Assembly (NCBI GenBank): GCA_963975135.1
Contig: CAXBGQ010000133.1
Coordinates: 1-8,463 of the forward strand
Reading direction: 5' to 3'
DNA length: 8,463 nucleotides
Source: Alterinioella sp963975135
GTDB taxonomy: Bacteria > Pseudomonadota > Alphaproteobacteria > Rhodobacterales > Rhodobacteraceae
Within the stretch, counting starts at the first letter, position 1; each line of letters opens with the position of its first letter. The notes beneath the pieces were generated by a model. That model made no database searches. It was not told the origin of the DNA and saw nothing but the letters and a program-made list of their open reading frames with translations. Positions 5,872 through 8,463 of the stretch are shown here, in pieces. Both the position numbers and the translations under genes were made by a program.

Positions 5872-7157
5872 AAAACAGCCATCTTAGCGAAGACGCACGG
5901 GCCAATTTGCCGGGCGGGGTCAGCCACGAGCTACGCTATCGCGAGCCGCATCCCGTTTTCATCGCCCGCGCGCGGGGGGCTGAAAAATGGGATGTCGAAG
6001 GGCAACGCTTCATTGATTTCAAAATGGGGTCGGCCAGTCAGATGCTGGGACATTGTCACCCGGCAGTTGTCGAAGCCATTCAGAAACAGGCCGAGGTTTC
6101 GATATTCTCGGCCGATTGCCACGCGTCCGAGATCGAATGGGCGGCATGGGTCAATCGGCTGTTCCCATGCGCTGAACGCACCAGGTTCACGGCATCAGGC
6201 ACAGAGGCCACGATGCTGGCACTGCGTCTGGGGCGCGCTTGGTCGGGCAAGGATCACATATTGCGCATCGACGGGCATTTTCACGGCTGGCACGACCATG
6301 CCTTGAAGGGCGCGAAACCGGGGGACGCGCGGGCCAATTCCTTGGGCATCCCTGCGGCACTGGATGAGTTTATCCATGTCTGCGCCGCCGATCCGCAGGC
6401 AATGGAAAGCGCGCTACAGGATGATCGCATCGGCACCGTAATTGTCGAGGCGTCCGGTGCCAATTATGGCTGCGTGCCGTTGCCGACCGATACGCTGCGT
6501 GGATTGCATGACATGGCGCGCAAGGCCGGTGTGGTGCTGATCTTCGATGAGATCATCACAGGATTTCGCTGGTCCCCGGGCGGGCGGCAGGCACGCGATG
6601 GAATTGTCCCCGACCTGACCACCCTGGCCAAGATCGTCACCGGCGGGCTGCCTGGTGGGGCAGTTTGCGGGCGGGCGGACATCATGGTGTTGATGAACAA
6701 CACCACGCAGCGCGGCGGCTTTGCCCCCGCCGTCAGCCACAAGGGCACCTTCAACGGCGCACCGCTTGTCGCGGCGGCGGCCTGTGCGGCCATGCCCCTG
6801 TTGGCGACCGGCGGCGTTCAGGCGCATGCCGATGCCATGGCTGACCGGATGCGCGCGGGCATGAACGCAAGCATGGAGGCTGCGGGCATCAAGGGCCTGG
6901 CCTATGGCGACAGTTCCGGTTTTCACCTGCATTTCGGACGCGACAACCTGAATGGCCTCACCCCCGCCGAGATCCGAGGGCTGCCGAAGGCTCAGGTCAA
7001 AGCGTATCGCGACGGGATGTTGGCGCGTGGCGTGGATATGATGGCCTACACGTCCGGTCTGACCTCGGCGGCGCATACGCCTGCGTTGATTGATGAAGCA
7101 CTTGATGCATTCCGCGAAACTCTGGCCGACATGATACGCGACGGGGTGCTGGGATGA
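5868..7157 (+). CDS. Class III PLP-dependent aminotransferase, glutamate-1-semialdehyde 2,1-aminomutase-like
   Basis: Fold-type I PLP enzyme of 429 residues, about the length of glutamate-1-semialdehyde aminomutase (HemL). Visible motifs: N-terminal LPGGVSHELRYREP (14-27); phosphate-binding FTASGTEATM (107-116); GHFHGWHDH (136-144), which stacks on the cofactor; IFDEIITGFRW with Asp227 for the pyridine nitrogen; LAKIVTGGLPGG with Lys255 as the Schiff-base lysine; and SHKGTFNGAPL (290-300). All catalytic residues are present. It overlaps the methyltransferase gene by four bases upstream and the FAD oxidoreductase gene by four bases downstream. This context argues against a housekeeping haem role and for catabolic transamination, or amino-group migration, of an amine released by demethylation (inference). 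Homologues are often labelled simply aspartate aminotransferase family protein. Amino donor and acceptor cannot be told from sequence. Confidence 0.92.
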   Translation: MKNSHLSEDARANLPGGVSHELRYREPHPVFIARARGAEKWDVEGQRFIDFKMGSASQMLGHCHPAVVEAIQKQAEVSIFSADCHASEIEWAAWVNRLFPCAERTRFTASGTEATMLALRLGRAWSGKDHILRIDGHFHGWHDHALKGAKPGDARANSLGIPAALDEFIHVCAADPQAMESALQDDRIGTVIVEASGANYGCVPLPTDTLRGLHDMARKAGVVLIFDEIITGFRWSPGGRQARDGIVPDLTTLAKIVTGGLPGGAVCGRADIMVLMNNTTQRGGFAPAVSHKGTFNGAPLVAAAACAAMPLLATGGVQAHADAMADRMRAGMNASMEAAGIKGLAYGDSSGFHLHFGRDNLNGLTPAEIRGLPKAQVKAYRDGMLARGVDMMAYTSGLTSAAHTPALIDEALDAFRETLADMIRDGVLG

Positions 7158-8463
7158 CTTTGCCCGGACATGTACGCACTGTTGTGATCGGCGGCGGCGT
7201 CATCGGCTGCTCGATCGCCTATCACCTTGCCCGCGAAGGGCGCAAAGACATCGTTGTGCTAGAACGATCCAGGCTTACGTCCGGCACCACATGGCATGCC
7301 GCCGGGCTTGTGCGGCGGCTCAGACCTTCGGCAACGCTCACCAGGCTTATCGATTACTCCATCGATCTTTATGGCGATTTGCAGCGTGAGACCGGACAAG
7401 CAACCGGCTGGGTTCAAACCGGCTCGCTGACACTGGCCACAAACGAGGATCGGCTGACCAATATCAAACGGCAGGTGTCACTGGGCCGGGCCTTTGGGCT
7501 TGAAGCGGAAATTGTCGATGCGGCGCGTGCCAGGGAATTATGGCCGCTGATCGAAACGGATGATGTCATAGGCGCGGTCTGGTCACCTGCTGACGGGCGG
7601 GTGAACCCCTCGGATGTGGCGCTGGCGCTGTCCAAAGGTGCCAGAGCGCGTGGCGTTCAGATTTTTGAGAATTCGCGCGTCACGGGTTTGCAAAAGGCAA
7701 AGGGCCGCATCTCTGGCGTCCAGATCGGTGACCATGTGATCCAAGCCGATGAGGTGGTGATCGCCTGTGGGCTGTGGTCGCGTGAAGTGGCGGCAATGGC
7801 GGGCGCTCATATGCCGCTTTATGCCTGCGAGCATTTCTACATGCTGACCAAACCGTTGCCCGAGGTGCAGGCGCTTGGCAAAGGCGCGCATCTGCCAACA
7901 CTCAATGATCAGGATGCGTTTTTATATGCGCGTGATGATGTCGAAGGGCTGTTGGTTGGCTCGTTTGAACCTCATGCCAAAGGCCTGCCACTGGATCGCC
8001 TTCCGGCGGATTTCAGCTTTGACCTGCTGGACGAAGACTGGGATCACTTCATGCCGATGATGGAAAACGCCCTTCGCCGTATTCCGGCACTTGAGCGGGC
8101 CGAGGTGCGGATGCTGCTGAACGGGCCGGAAAGCTTTACCGCAGACAGCCAGTTCATGCTTGGCGAAAGCCCCGAGGTTCCGGGGCTTTTCCTGATGGGC
8201 GGAATGAATTCAACCGGGATCGCCTTGGCCGGTGGGGCCGGAAAGGCGATGGCTGAATGGATCATTGCGGGCGAGCCGACGATGGAGTTGAACGAGGCCG
8301 ATATCCGGCGTTTCAGCCCTGAGATGAATGTGCTGGGGGCTCTGGAGGCGCGCATTCCCGAAGTGCTGGGCCGCCATTATGACAACCCTTATCCGGGGCG
8401 GGCCATGGAAACCGCTCGGGGACAGCGCCGATCCCCCATTCATGCGGGCCTTGTAGCGGCAGG
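7154..8463 (+). CDS. FAD-dependent oxidoreductase, dimethylglycine/sarcosine dehydrogenase family, 3' truncated by the window
   Basis: Expected to oxidise an N-methyl group of a secondary or tertiary amine. The ATG at 7154 overlaps the aminotransferase stop (ATGA) and the frame stays open to the window end, giving about 436 residues. The N-terminal Rossmann motif is VVIGGGVIGCSIAYHLA (Gly13, Gly15, Gly18) with the ribose-binding acid Glu37. SGTTWHAAGL holds His48, at the position of the covalent FAD-linking histidine in dimethylglycine dehydrogenase. The middle and end of the FAD domain are recognisable from EHFYMLTKPLPE near residue 224 and GGMNSTGIALAGGAGKAMAE near residue 350. The last residues (RRSPIHAGLVAAG) match the linker that, in about 800-residue relatives, leads into a GcvT-like tetrahydrofolate domain. 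That domain is predicted past the edge, not seen. With it, the methyl group would leave as methylene-THF; without it, formaldehyde would be likely. Confidence 0.9.
   Translation, partial: MTLPGHVRTVVIGGGVIGCSIAYHLAREGRKDIVVLERSRLTSGTTWHAAGLVRRLRPSATLTRLIDYSIDLYGDLQRETGQATGWVQTGSLTLATNEDRLTNIKRQVSLGRAFGLEAEIVDAARARELWPLIETDDVIGAVWSPADGRVNPSDVALALSKGARARGVQIFENSRVTGLQKAKGRISGVQIGDHVIQADEVVIACGLWSREVAAMAGAHMPLYACEHFYMLTKPLPEVQALGKGAHLPTLNDQDAFLYARDDVEGLLVGSFEPHAKGLPLDRLPADFSFDLLDEDWDHFMPMMENALRRIPALERAEVRMLLNGPESFTADSQFMLGESPEVPGLFLMGGMNSTGIALAGGAGKAMAEWIIAGEPTMELNEADIRRFSPEMNVLGALEARIPEVLGRHYDNPYPGRAMETARGQRRSPIHAGLVAA

Noticed and set aside
6414..7076. A 220-codon minus-strand open frame inside the aminotransferase gene
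   Set aside because: It lies fully antisense to a gene with all catalytic motifs intact, and its composition is typical of a shadow frame. There is no supporting start signal.
1..8463. CRISPR arrays, toxin-antitoxin pairs, phage genes or defence systems
   Set aside because: There are no regularly spaced direct repeats and no recognisable defence, phage or mobile-element proteins. All large genes are metabolic or regulatory.

Overview
The window looks like chromosomal DNA of an alphaproteobacterium, most probably of the Rhodobacteraceae/Roseobacter type. The reasons are the high GC content with strong G/C bias at third codon positions, a formate dehydrogenase alpha chain close to the Methylorubrum/Rhodobacterales Fdh1A type, a GcvA-like LysR regulator, and a DMGDH-type FAD enzyme beside an MttB-family methyltransferase. 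This placement rests on recognised protein families, not on a database search.

Left block (1-3189). The window opens inside the alpha subunit of a formate dehydrogenase (stop at 1734; cysteine-type, bis-MGD cofactor). Two bases after its stop comes the stop of a convergent gene on the minus strand for a 53-residue, two-helix membrane protein (1737-1898). That gene has a possible leaderless promoter. A plus-strand M20-family zinc hydrolase of the N-carbamoyl-amino-acid hydrolase/allantoate amidohydrolase type follows (1993-3189). It stands alone, with no hydantoinase or transporter gene beside it here.

Boundary (3190-3348). This 159-base gap between two convergent genes has a hairpin around the hydrolase stop and an imperfect hairpin plus seven-T tract. 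The second is well placed to end the regulator transcript coming from the right. Composition looks visibly less GC-rich from here through the regulator gene.

Right block (3349-8463, running off the end). A LysR regulator (minus) is divergent from a plus-strand operon: a non-pyrrolysine MttB-family methyltransferase, a class III PLP aminotransferase resembling glutamate-1-semialdehyde aminomutase, and an FAD oxidoreductase of the dimethylglycine/sarcosine dehydrogenase family that continues past the window. The three operon genes overlap by ATGA junctions and are probably translationally coupled. The 108-base divergent promoter region is packed with symmetric sequence: two T-N11-A palindromes, an alternating AAATG/CATTT triplet and an inverted repeat of ATGAGTTCA, consistent with LysR control.

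How the genes may work together (inference). The MttB-like protein could remove a methyl group from a quaternary ammonium compound. The FAD enzyme would oxidise remaining N-methyl groups, passing C1 units to tetrahydrofolate if its unseen C-terminus carries a GcvT domain. The aminotransferase would remove the freed amino group. Formate from C1 oxidation could be burned by the neighbouring formate dehydrogenase. The substrate cannot be read from the sequence. The most interesting part of the window is this regulated, pyrrolysine-free demethylation/transamination operon. No mobile element, CRISPR array, tRNA or rRNA was seen.
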